Source: CAZGVV01 sp964529155
GTDB lineage: Bacteria; Pseudomonadota; Alphaproteobacteria; Rickettsiales; SXRF01
Assembly: GCA_964529155.1 (NCBI GenBank)
Contig: CAZGVV010000036.1
Location: forward strand, 1-21,221
Length of the DNA stretch: 21,221 nucleotides
Direction of reading: 5' to 3'
The notes below the pieces were generated by a model. The model worked only from the letters and a program-made list of their open reading frames with translations, did no database searches and was not told where the DNA came from. Positions 15,554-21,221 of the stretch are shown here, piece by piece (the stretch's first letter is position 1; every line of letters begins with the position of its first letter). The position numbers and the translations under genes are program-made.

Positions 15554-16891
15554 ATGCATAGTAAAACACTCTACATCAAAACCTATGGCTGCCAGATGAA
15601 CGCCTATGACTCGTCACGCATGCGTGATGTGCTGGCGCCGCTGGGCTATGCGGAGACAATGACGCCGGATGATGCCGATCTGGTGATCCTTAACACCTGC
15701 CATATCCGCGAAAAAGCCGAAGAAAAAGTATATGGCGAACTCGGGCGCATGCGTGTGCAAAAAAAGCGCCGCGCCGCCGAAGGAAACCCGATGCTGATCG
15801 CCGTGGCCGGATGCGTGGCGCAGGCAGAGGGAGAAGAAATTATTGCACGTGCACCGTATGTGGACATGGTGTTCGGGCCGCAAAGCTACCACAAATTACC
15901 GGAATTATTAGTGGCAGCGGAAGGCCGTAGCCGCGCAGTGGATCTGGATTTTTCGGAGGTGCAGAAATTTGACCTCCTTCCCCATGAAATTGGCGCACAG
16001 GGACCGGCAGCGTTTTTGGCGGTGCAGGAAGGATGCGATAAGTTTTGTACGTTTTGCGTAGTGCCTTACACACGTGGCGCTGAGTATTCCCGCGCCGTGG
16101 CCGATATTGACCGCGAAGCACGGCAATTGGTTGCCAAAGGCAGTTGTGAAATCATGTTGCTTGGTCAGAACGTGAACGCATTTCATGGCGTCGGACCAGA
16201 CGGTGAAACATGGAGTCTGGCCCGGCTCATCCGGCATTTGGCGAAAATCGACGGGCTGGAGCGCATACGCTATACCACATCGCACCCGCGCGATATGCGT
16301 GAGGATTTAATTGATGCGCATGTGGATGAACCTAAACTCATGCCATATCTGCATTTGCCGGTGCAGTCCGGCTCCGATGCCATCCTTAAACGCATGAACC
16401 GCAAGCATACGATTGCCGAGTATATCGCTACAATTGAAACCTTACGCAACCGGCGGCCAGACATGGCATTTTCAGGAGATTTTATTGTTGGCTTCCCCGG
16501 CGAAACGGAAGCAGATTTTCAAGCTACGCTCGCCGTGGTGCGCCATGTGGGCTATGCTTCAGCCTATTCCTTTAAATATAGCCCCCGCCCCGGCACGCCC
16601 GCAGCAGAGGCGACAGACCAGGTGCCAGAAGCGACAAAGGATGAACGCTTGCAACGTCTGCAGGCGCTTATTTCAGAGCAAAGCACGGCATTTAATCGCG
16701 CCTGCGTAGGCCGCGAAATGGACGTATTATTAGACCGGGACGGAAAATTTGATGGCCAGCTTATTGGCCGCTCGCCTTATATGCAATCCGTGCATATTCA
16801 CGATGCGGAAGCATGGCGCGGTAAAATTGTAAAAGCGACAATTACCGATGCCTATGCTTATAGCTTAGGAGCTACAATCACTTCACCGTAA
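15554..16891 (+). CDS. miaB: tRNA-2-methylthio-N6-isopentenyladenosine37 methylthiotransferase MiaB
   Basis: MiaB is a radical-SAM enzyme with two [4Fe-4S] clusters that methylthiolates isopentenyl-A37 in tRNAs reading UNN codons. From the ATG at 15554 the protein has 445 residues and begins MHSKTLYIKTYGCQMN, as the family does; an upstream ATG in frame at 15380 would add 58 unconserved residues overlapping fliE. The auxiliary-cluster cysteines are C13, C49 and C87 (GCQMN, NTCHIREKA, AGCVAQ). The radical-SAM motif is C161-xxx-C165-xx-C168 in EGCDKFCTFCVVPYTRG. LPVQSGSD and DFIVGFPGETE follow, and a TRAM domain covers about 380-445. The ribosome-binding site is weak (AAGCGG). Confidence 0.97.
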   Translation: MHSKTLYIKTYGCQMNAYDSSRMRDVLAPLGYAETMTPDDADLVILNTCHIREKAEEKVYGELGRMRVQKKRRAAEGNPMLIAVAGCVAQAEGEEIIARAPYVDMVFGPQSYHKLPELLVAAEGRSRAVDLDFSEVQKFDLLPHEIGAQGPAAFLAVQEGCDKFCTFCVVPYTRGAEYSRAVADIDREARQLVAKGSCEIMLLGQNVNAFHGVGPDGETWSLARLIRHLAKIDGLERIRYTTSHPRDMREDLIDAHVDEPKLMPYLHLPVQSGSDAILKRMNRKHTIAEYIATIETLRNRRPDMAFSGDFIVGFPGETEADFQATLAVVRHVGYASAYSFKYSPRPGTPAAEATDQVPEATKDERLQRLQALISEQSTAFNRACVGREMDVLLDRDGKFDGQLIGRSPYMQSVHIHDAEAWRGKIVKATITDAYAYSLGATITSP

Positions 16892-16912
16892 CATTACCGG
16901 TGCGAAAAATAG

Positions 16913-17055
16913 TATAGTTATTCCACTTTAACATTATACGTAGGCGAAAATAGTGTTTCGAGAACCGGAGCGCAGCGTACAGGTGTACGTGAGCACCGGA
17001 AGCGCATGAGGATGCTGTTTGCAGCCATGCCTAATGATTAGGTGGAATGACTATA
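16913..17055. repeat. Long imperfect palindrome, copy 2 (between miaB and CsbD-like gene)
   Basis: The element is 143 bases long. TATAGTTATTCCACTT (16913-16928) pairs with AGGTGGAATGACTATA (17040-17055) over 16 positions, two of them G-U wobbles. Inside, TAACATTA faces TAATGATTA with a one-base bulge. At the centre, CCGG...CCGG and TGTACG/CGTACA arms pair around a two-base turn. The core (16965-17003) is 33/39 identical to that of the 13894-14017 element, while the outer arms are unrelated in sequence. Again it separates two convergent genes, starting 21 bases after the miaB stop. Confidence 0.75.
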
Positions 17056-17080
17056 GTGTAAGTATATATGGAATAGCCGC

Positions 17081-17353
17081 TTAATTATTGAACTGCATAG
17101 GCGCGGTACGCTCATAATTACGCAGATAATTTTCCACTAATTGCGAAGCAATGCCATATTTGCGTTGAATCAGCAAAGCCAGTTCATGACGATTAGGCCC
17201 GATCTCATCCAATTCCCATGAAGCCAAGTGGCTCCATTGTAACAATAATTGAGCCCGAAGCGGCATCCAGCTGCAATGCATGCGGGCCTCGTCTTGAAAA
17301 TCATCATTTGCTGGCAGTGCTGGCGGCTTCCACGGGTATAAATCCATATTCAT
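17081..17353 (-). CDS. Small CsbD-like protein
   Basis: The 90-residue product has a C-terminal region resembling CsbD stress proteins. WMPLRAQLLLQWSHLASWELDEIG is followed by NRHELALLIQRKYGIASQLVENYLRNYER. This mirrors the CsbD pattern of a QW..L...ELD.I helix, then R..L...IQ..YGI, then a helix with E....FE. The N-terminal 35 residues (Pro-rich, LYPWKPPALPANDDF) are not typical. I choose the ATG at 17353 because GAGGA sits five bases ahead of it; a start at 17374 would add seven residues. CsbD proteins are abundant, stress-induced and of unknown biochemical role. It is divergent from the KdpE-like regulator. I call it CsbD-like rather than CsbD because the match is partial. Confidence 0.6.
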   Translation of the reverse strand: MNMDLYPWKPPALPANDDFQDEARMHCSWMPLRAQLLLQWSHLASWELDEIGPNRHELALLIQRKYGIASQLVENYLRNYERTAPMQFNN

Positions 17354-17395
17354 ACTATCCTCGTATGGTTGCAATTTATGTCATTTCCTTCTATA

Positions 17396-17413
17396 CCTTC
17401 AGCTTAATGAAGG
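17396..17413. promoter_or_regulatory. Perfect dyad CCTTCA-N6-TGAAGG, candidate operator
   Basis: CCTTCA (17396-17401) and TGAAGG (17408-17413) are perfect inverted repeats spaced by GCTTAA. The dyad lies 43 bases upstream of the CsbD-like start (minus) and 70 bases upstream of the KdpE-like start (plus), so it could serve either gene. There is no T-run, so it is not a terminator. Confidence 0.35.
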
Positions 17414-17427
17414 CTTGCTAAGACGAC

Positions 17428-17447
17428 TATGTGATCTATCACGTAGG
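17428..17447. promoter_or_regulatory. Dyad CTATGTGAT-CT-ATCACGTAG, candidate operator
   Basis: The two 9-base arms pair at 8 of 9 positions, with the ninth a G-T. The dyad is followed immediately by ATATAAA (17448-17454), a plausible -10 region for the KdpE-like gene 30 bases on. It resembles a CRP/FNR-type palindrome, but the central spacing is too short for either consensus. Any binding protein is inferred. Confidence 0.35.
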
Positions 17448-17483
17448 ATATAAAAACAACGTAAGCGTAGTTAGAAACACCAT

Positions 17484-18179
17484 ATGCATCAGAAAAAAAA
17501 TACCGTCTTGATCGTGGAAGACGAAGCACCTATTCGCAAATTACTCACTATCTCTCTGGAGGGGGCCGGACATAAAGTTGTAGAATGCGACAATGGCCGT
17601 GAAGGCGTGCGTTTGGCTGCCTCGGTGCGTCCTGAACTGATTTTGCTTGATCTGGGCCTGCCCGATATTGACGGCAAGGAAGTGATTCAGAACGTTCGCA
17701 CATGGTCGCAAATCCCTATCATCGTATGTACGGTGCGTAATGATGACAGCGAGATTGTAGCAGCACTGGAGGCGGGTGCGGATGATTACATCACCAAACC
17801 ATTTAACCCCAATGTATTGCTGGCGCGTATTCACGCCAACTTACGCAAAGCCGCAACCCAGGAAGCCGGCGAGCCGGAACTGGTCAATGGGCGTATCCGC
17901 ATGGATCTTGTGCGTCATGAAGCGTTTCTGGATAACCAGAAAACGATGCTGACACCTAAAGAATATGATCTGCTGCGGTATTTCATGCGCCACCGAGGAA
18001 AGATGCTCACCCATAAACAAATCCTGCAGGACGTATGGGGACCGGCGCATGGCGATGATATGCAATATTTGCGCGTTTATGTCAGCCAGTTGCGCGAAAA
18101 AATTGAGCCGGACACGACCATGCCATCCTATATCATTACCGAGCCAGGCATTGGTTACCGCATGGAGCCGATCAGCTAG
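17484..18179 (+). CDS. KdpE-like OmpR-family response regulator
   Basis: This 231-residue two-domain regulator has a receiver domain with E12/D13, phosphoacceptor D56 (LILLDLGLPD), T83 in CTVRND and K105 (ITKPF), all intact. The winged-helix output domain (about 130-228) reads LTPKEYDLLRYFMRHRGKMLTHKQILQDVWGP, then YLRVYVSQLREKIE and ITEPGIGYRM. This is closest to KdpE among OmpR-family regulators that I know. KdpE normally activates kdpFABC for potassium uptake, but no kdp transporter genes are in the window. Its 3' end overlaps the convergent single-domain regulator by eight bases. The KdpD-like kinase is on the opposite strand. The partner and the target genes are therefore inferred, and I give no gene symbol. 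Confidence 0.85.
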   Translation: MHQKKNTVLIVEDEAPIRKLLTISLEGAGHKVVECDNGREGVRLAASVRPELILLDLGLPDIDGKEVIQNVRTWSQIPIIVCTVRNDDSEIVAALEAGADDYITKPFNPNVLLARIHANLRKAATQEAGEPELVNGRIRMDLVRHEAFLDNQKTMLTPKEYDLLRYFMRHRGKMLTHKQILQDVWGPAHGDDMQYLRVYVSQLREKIEPDTTMPSYIITEPGIGYRMEPIS

Positions 18180-18606
18180 CTTGCAGATGGGCAACGATGG
18201 TGGCCAGCTCCTCATCGAGTGTAATGTGGAGTTTTTCGTGCATCACTTCGAGCAAATTTTCCATGCGAAAAGGCTTGGTGATATACGCATCTGCACCCAG
18301 TTCCTGAGCCATGTCTTTGTAGCGCTGCTCATTACGCACCGTAAGCACAATGACAATCGGCGATGCGGATTTTTTATCCATACGCTTTAGGCGCGGCAAT
18401 ATATTCATGCCTTCCTTATCAGGCAGCCCCAAATCCAGCACAATAAGATCAGGCTTAAGTTCTTCGCATAATGCAAGGCCATAGGATGCCGTTTGTGCCT
18501 CCCTGAATTCCGCACCAAGCGTTTCCAGCGAGACACGCAAAAACGTAAGAATAGCAGGCGTATCGTCAATGGCCAGAATCCGCTTACCTTTTAATGTCTG
18601 TTGCAT
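18172..18606 (-). CDS. Single-domain response regulator
   Basis: The 144-residue product is a receiver domain with only a short C-terminal extension. Acidic pair D14/D15, phosphoacceptor D58 (LIVLDLGLPD), T89 in LTVRNE and K111 (ITKPF) are all present, so it can be phosphorylated. No DNA-binding, enzymatic or CheY-motor-specific domain follows; the last ~20 residues (LHITLDEELATIVAHLQAS) form a short helix-rich tail. The receiver shares LDLGLPD and a TVRN segment with the KdpE-like regulator next door, suggesting common origin or a shared kinase. It starts 15 bases after the kinase stop and is presumably co-transcribed with it. It overlaps the end of the KdpE-like gene by eight bases. It may act as a phosphate sink or relay. 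Confidence 0.85.
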   Translation of the reverse strand: MQQTLKGKRILAIDDTPAILTFLRVSLETLGAEFREAQTASYGLALCEELKPDLIVLDLGLPDKEGMNILPRLKRMDKKSASPIVIVLTVRNEQRYKDMAQELGADAYITKPFRMENLLEVMHEKLHITLDEELATIVAHLQAS

Positions 18607-18621
18607 AGGTTTTGCGCCGCC

Positions 18622-20619
18622 TTACGCCACATGTTTTTCATTTTCCATTTCACGCCAGCGCGGCAAACAAAGCGTAAATACTGCCCCGCCGTTGGGATGG
18701 TTTGCCGCAGTAACCCACCCCCCTTGTGCTGCCATAATCGCGCGGCAGATCGCAAGACCCAGGCCCGTTCCCGCCACTTGCGAGTCCTCCTTGTGCAACC
18801 GGGCATATTTGTCAAATACCTGCGCAAGCTTATCCGGTGGCAACCCTGCACCATGATCGCGTACTTCCAATAAAAATCCCTGCGCCTCGGTGCGGGCGCT
18901 GATTTCAATCGGCGTGCCGGCGGGTGTGTATTTGCAGGCATTGTCGATAAGATTTTGCACAACCTGCTCGGTCATCATGATGTCGATACACACTTCCACA
19001 TTTTTAGGCATGGGGTGCACGGTAAGCGAATGACGGCGCAAGCGGTGCTGTAAGCGCTTTGCAACTTGCTGCACGATGCTTTGCATGTCATGCCAATCCT
19101 GATGGAATTCGATTTTCCCGCTTTCCAGGCGCGTCATATCAAGAATATTGCTGATAAAGCTATCCAGCCGGTGCGCTTCTTCCAGTGCAGTTTCCATTAA
19201 ATCGCTGCGGCGTGCTACCGGCAAACGATCACCCAGGCTTTGATAAACGCTCAGCGCCCCAATAATGCCGGCAAGCGGTGTTTTTAAATCATGCGATACG
19301 CTGGAGAGCAGCATTGAGCGCAATTTTTCGCGCTCTTCACGAATGCGCGTGGCCTCCATGGAGCGCTCCAAATCAATATGCTCCAACACCGAGGCCGTTT
19401 GGTCGGCGATGGCAGTCAGTAAACGACCATACCAGGGGTCGAGCTTTTTGTTTTTATAAGGGCGGATGCCAATCACCCCCGCCTCACCTCCTGGCGATAA
19501 CATCGGTTCGAAACGCCATTCCGTACCTGGATTTACCGGCGATCCAATGCCAGTGGTTTTGGTGCTTTTCCAGCAAATCTCCAGCGCGTTACGGTCAGCT
19601 TCCTTTAAAATTAAATCGGCGGGATATACTGCCTCGATTCGTTCCGGGTTCAAAACAGGCGAGATAAAAAAGGCGACCTCCATATCCAACATGCGGGTAA
19701 GCTTACGCTGCAATTTTTCTAATGCCTGTTGGCGGGTAAAAGCATTGGTAGCGATGCGGTATAAGGTAAAGAGCGCCTGTGTTCCCAACTCACGCCGTGC
19801 GGCGCGCTGCGCATAGCCGCGTGTTTGACTGGTAAATAATGAAATCAGTACAGCAGCGGAAAGGAACAGGATCATGTTCAGGCTATCGGTTATGCTCACG
19901 GCACGCGTGACGTGAAAGGCCGGCATGAAGAAGTGGTTTACTGTAAGGAAGCTCACGAGGGAGGCAATTAATCCCGGAATTAATCCGTAGCGGCCCGCCA
20001 CGAAAGCGCAGGCGATCATAAATATGAGGGTAACATTTTGGATGTTTACGCGAAATAACGCAGGCGGAAGCAACCATTCCATTAAAGCCGCGCACCCATA
20101 AGCCACACCGACAGCGCCCAATGCATAGAGGATATTTCGCATATTGAACTCAGGTATCCGCTGTGCCCAGAAACCGCGTGAAAAATCCGGTCCGGCCAAA
20201 GGAATTTCTTCTACTTTGGTGTATTTTCTAGCCAGGCGCATAAGGCGCTGTGTCAGCGTGCGCGGCCACCAGCGGCTCCACCTGATATCAGACTCCATAT
20301 TACCCAGAATAAACAAAACCGCCCGCGCCTTTTCAGATTCTAAATGCTTGCGCATGCCTTGCTCAACGCTCTCGCCTTCAATGTGCGCAACCTCGCCGCC
20401 CATTTGGGTGGCAAGCGTCATGAGCCGAAGCATACGCTCATGTGCTCCGTCTTCGCTGTTTCGAACCTGCGCAGGCGTTTCGATGTAAATAGCGCGCCAT
20501 TTAGCGTCTAATTCCTGTGCACGCTGCTGCGCCCGGCGCAATAACATTACTGCCTTAGGATGATCCTCAATATAGGCCAGCACCAATGAAGATACTGGTT
20601 TTTTTTGGTTTTTTTCCAT
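18622..20619 (-). CDS. KdpD-like sensor histidine kinase lacking the N-terminal KdpD domain
   Basis: From the ATG at 20619 (GGGAG about 5 bases ahead) the protein has 665 residues; a start at 20655 would add 12. Order of parts: a Usp-like domain (about 10-145, VSSLVLAYIEDHPKAVMLLRRAQQ), a DUF4118-type membrane block of four segments (about 162-265), a GAF-like region (about 285-415), HisKA with SHDLKTPL (phospho-His 443), then a HATPase with N box NLIDNACKYTP (556-566), G1 RDHGAGLP, F box VFDKY and G2 GTGLGLAICR. E. coli KdpD has 894 residues; the missing ~230 correspond to the Walker-type KdpD domain. It is a membrane kinase and likely phosphorylates one or both adjacent regulators. Its second codon starts two adenine tracts (7 and 8). 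Confidence 0.88.
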   Translation of the reverse strand: MEKNQKKPVSSLVLAYIEDHPKAVMLLRRAQQRAQELDAKWRAIYIETPAQVRNSEDGAHERMLRLMTLATQMGGEVAHIEGESVEQGMRKHLESEKARAVLFILGNMESDIRWSRWWPRTLTQRLMRLARKYTKVEEIPLAGPDFSRGFWAQRIPEFNMRNILYALGAVGVAYGCAALMEWLLPPALFRVNIQNVTLIFMIACAFVAGRYGLIPGLIASLVSFLTVNHFFMPAFHVTRAVSITDSLNMILFLSAAVLISLFTSQTRGYAQRAARRELGTQALFTLYRIATNAFTRQQALEKLQRKLTRMLDMEVAFFISPVLNPERIEAVYPADLILKEADRNALEICWKSTKTTGIGSPVNPGTEWRFEPMLSPGGEAGVIGIRPYKNKKLDPWYGRLLTAIADQTASVLEHIDLERSMEATRIREEREKLRSMLLSSVSHDLKTPLAGIIGALSVYQSLGDRLPVARRSDLMETALEEAHRLDSFISNILDMTRLESGKIEFHQDWHDMQSIVQQVAKRLQHRLRRHSLTVHPMPKNVEVCIDIMMTEQVVQNLIDNACKYTPAGTPIEISARTEAQGFLLEVRDHGAGLPPDKLAQVFDKYARLHKEDSQVAGTGLGLAICRAIMAAQGGWVTAANHPNGGAVFTLCLPRWREMENEKHVA
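20599..20615 (-). repeat. Two adenine tracts at the start of the kinase gene
   Basis: On the coding (minus) strand the first nine codons contain A7 (20609-20615) and A8 (20599-20606), separated by CC. They encode the Lys/Asn/Gln-rich start EKNQKKP. Such runs are prone to slippage in replication, transcription or sequencing. Confidence 0.8.
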
Positions 20620-20643
20620 AACCGCTCCCTTATCCATGATCGG

Positions 20644-20697
20644 CCATAAGCGCATAAAGATTCCATAAGCTTTATGGTTTTTTGATGGTAAATTACC
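20644..20697. promoter_or_regulatory. Repeats in the kinase/lipoprotein divergent gap
   Basis: The gap 20620-20786 holds a direct repeat CCATAAGC (20644-20651 and 20663-20670, 19 bases apart), the hairpin CCATAA-GCT-TTATGG (20663-20677) followed by six T on the plus strand, and the palindrome GGTAA-A-TTACC (20687-20697). TTAACCAT at 20712-20719 resembles a CtrA half-site. The hairpin plus T-run looks like a terminator, but no plus-strand gene precedes it, so an operator cluster for the divergent genes is equally possible. Confidence 0.35.
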
Positions 20698-20786
20698 TGC
20701 ATCACAGATATTTAACCATTCAATGAGACTATACGGCCTTCTCTTGTGCCGCGATTCACCACATCCTTGAGGGTTTGTTTATACCT

Positions 20787-21221
20787 ATGAACGCGCCTAT
20801 CTTTTATCGTCCATTACTTGTGTGTTTGCTGGCAGGCAGTCTGGCTGGCTGCTCATTATTTGCCCCTAAACCAGGCAAACATGCACACGGCCTGAAAAAA
20901 CCGGCTGTAACTTCAAGCAAACCGCAATACAGCGCCGGAGAATTTGTGCAGCATCTTTCGCTGGCTTCCCTTACTTTATCCGATTCAACTTCAACACTTA
21001 AATCCGCTGAGGATGATTTGGAAGTGGTGCAGGCTTATACTGCATTTACACCGGATAAAATGGGTAAAAAATCTATAAAAACGGCCGATAAGCCTGTTTA
21101 TCAGCAAGTTGCCGTAATAGAATGCAAAAGCAAAGCCAATGGCACAGTAAAGCGCCTTGCAACGGCTTTGGCAAAACCCGATGAAATGCAGGCAGTGATT
21201 AACCGGATGAATGCAAAAGCA
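20787..21221 (+). CDS. Lipoprotein of unknown function (5' part, runs off the window)
   Basis: An ATG at 20787 opens 145 codons without a stop up to the window edge. The N-terminus is a lipoprotein signal: FYRPLLVCLLAGSLAGC with lipobox LAGC and lipidation Cys22, then SLFAPKPGKHAHG. The mature part seen so far is Lys/Ser/Thr-rich with patches such as EFVQHLSLASLTLSDSTSTL and EDDLEVVQAYTAFTPDK. I do not recognise a domain. GAGGG at 20769-20773 is a ribosome-binding site with rather long spacing (13 bases). It is divergent from the KdpD-like kinase. Export and lipidation are a confident inference from the lipobox; the function is unknown. Confidence 0.75.
   Translation, partial: MNAPIFYRPLLVCLLAGSLAGCSLFAPKPGKHAHGLKKPAVTSSKPQYSAGEFVQHLSLASLTLSDSTSTLKSAEDDLEVVQAYTAFTPDKMGKKSIKTADKPVYQQVAVIECKSKANGTVKRLATALAKPDEMQAVINRMNAKA

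Noticed and set aside
17354..17483. EcfG-type general stress promoter (GGAAC-N16/17-CGTT) for the CsbD-like gene
   Set aside because: I looked on both strands of the gap and found no matching GGAAC and CGTT pair.
20663..20683. Rho-independent terminator of a plus-strand gene
   Set aside because: The hairpin and T-run are real, but the upstream gene is on the minus strand, so there is no plus-strand transcript of known origin to end.
1..21221. CRISPR array, insertion sequence, prophage or toxin-antitoxin pair
   Set aside because: No regularly spaced repeats, transposase or integrase motifs, or paired small toxin/antitoxin genes were seen anywhere in the window.

Overview
The window looks like a chromosomal segment of a free-living or predatory/epibiotic-type alphaproteobacterium with moderate GC (roughly 50%, estimated by eye). 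The evidence is a recG / sdhE / mfd neighbourhood, a Fur/Mur-type regulator without the usual CxxC zinc ligands next to an ornithine-lipid acyltransferase pair (olsB-olsA), a PAS_5-type protein, flagellar export genes and KdpDE-like signalling. I cannot name a genus from sequence alone. No tRNA, rRNA, CRISPR array, transposase or phage gene is visible. Protein identifications come from recognisable motifs and remembered family sequences, not from a search.

Left part (1-9011): the 3' end of thiC overlaps a sulfate-binding-protein gene (sbp), which runs convergently into anmK. A minus-strand operon reads PAS/degenerate-GGDEF protein, recG, anmK. Divergent from it, sdhE and mfd form a plus-strand pair. 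Together this block covers thiamine and sulfur supply, cell-wall recycling, replication-fork repair, flavinylation of succinate dehydrogenase and transcription-coupled repair.

Middle part (9012-13897): a 226-base leader with overlapping inverted repeats precedes a fur/mur gene, then olsB and olsA (ornithine lipids). olsA contains a 10-N gap. Then comes a run of a short FlgC-like rod protein, a PAS_5 protein, an unrecognised 109-residue protein and the bifunctional NAD(P)HX repair enzyme Nnr. A sequence fitting the CtrA box (TTAA-N7-TTAA) lies just ahead of the FlgC-like gene.

Right part (13898-21221): fliE-fliQ-fliR (minus) sits between nnr and miaB (plus). Two long imperfect palindromes that share a 39-base core fill the gaps between the convergent pairs nnr/fliR and miaB/CsbD-like. 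Then follow a CsbD-like small protein (minus), a KdpE-like response regulator (plus), a single-domain response regulator and a KdpD-like kinase lacking the usual N-terminal KdpD domain (both minus). The window closes with the start of a lipoprotein gene that runs off the edge. No kdpFABC genes are present, so this signalling module is rearranged and its input is unknown.

The most unusual items are the pair of convergent-gene palindromes, the rearranged one-kinase/two-regulator module with A-tracts at the kinase start, the short FlgC-like gene behind a CtrA-like box, and the probable assembly artefact inside olsA.
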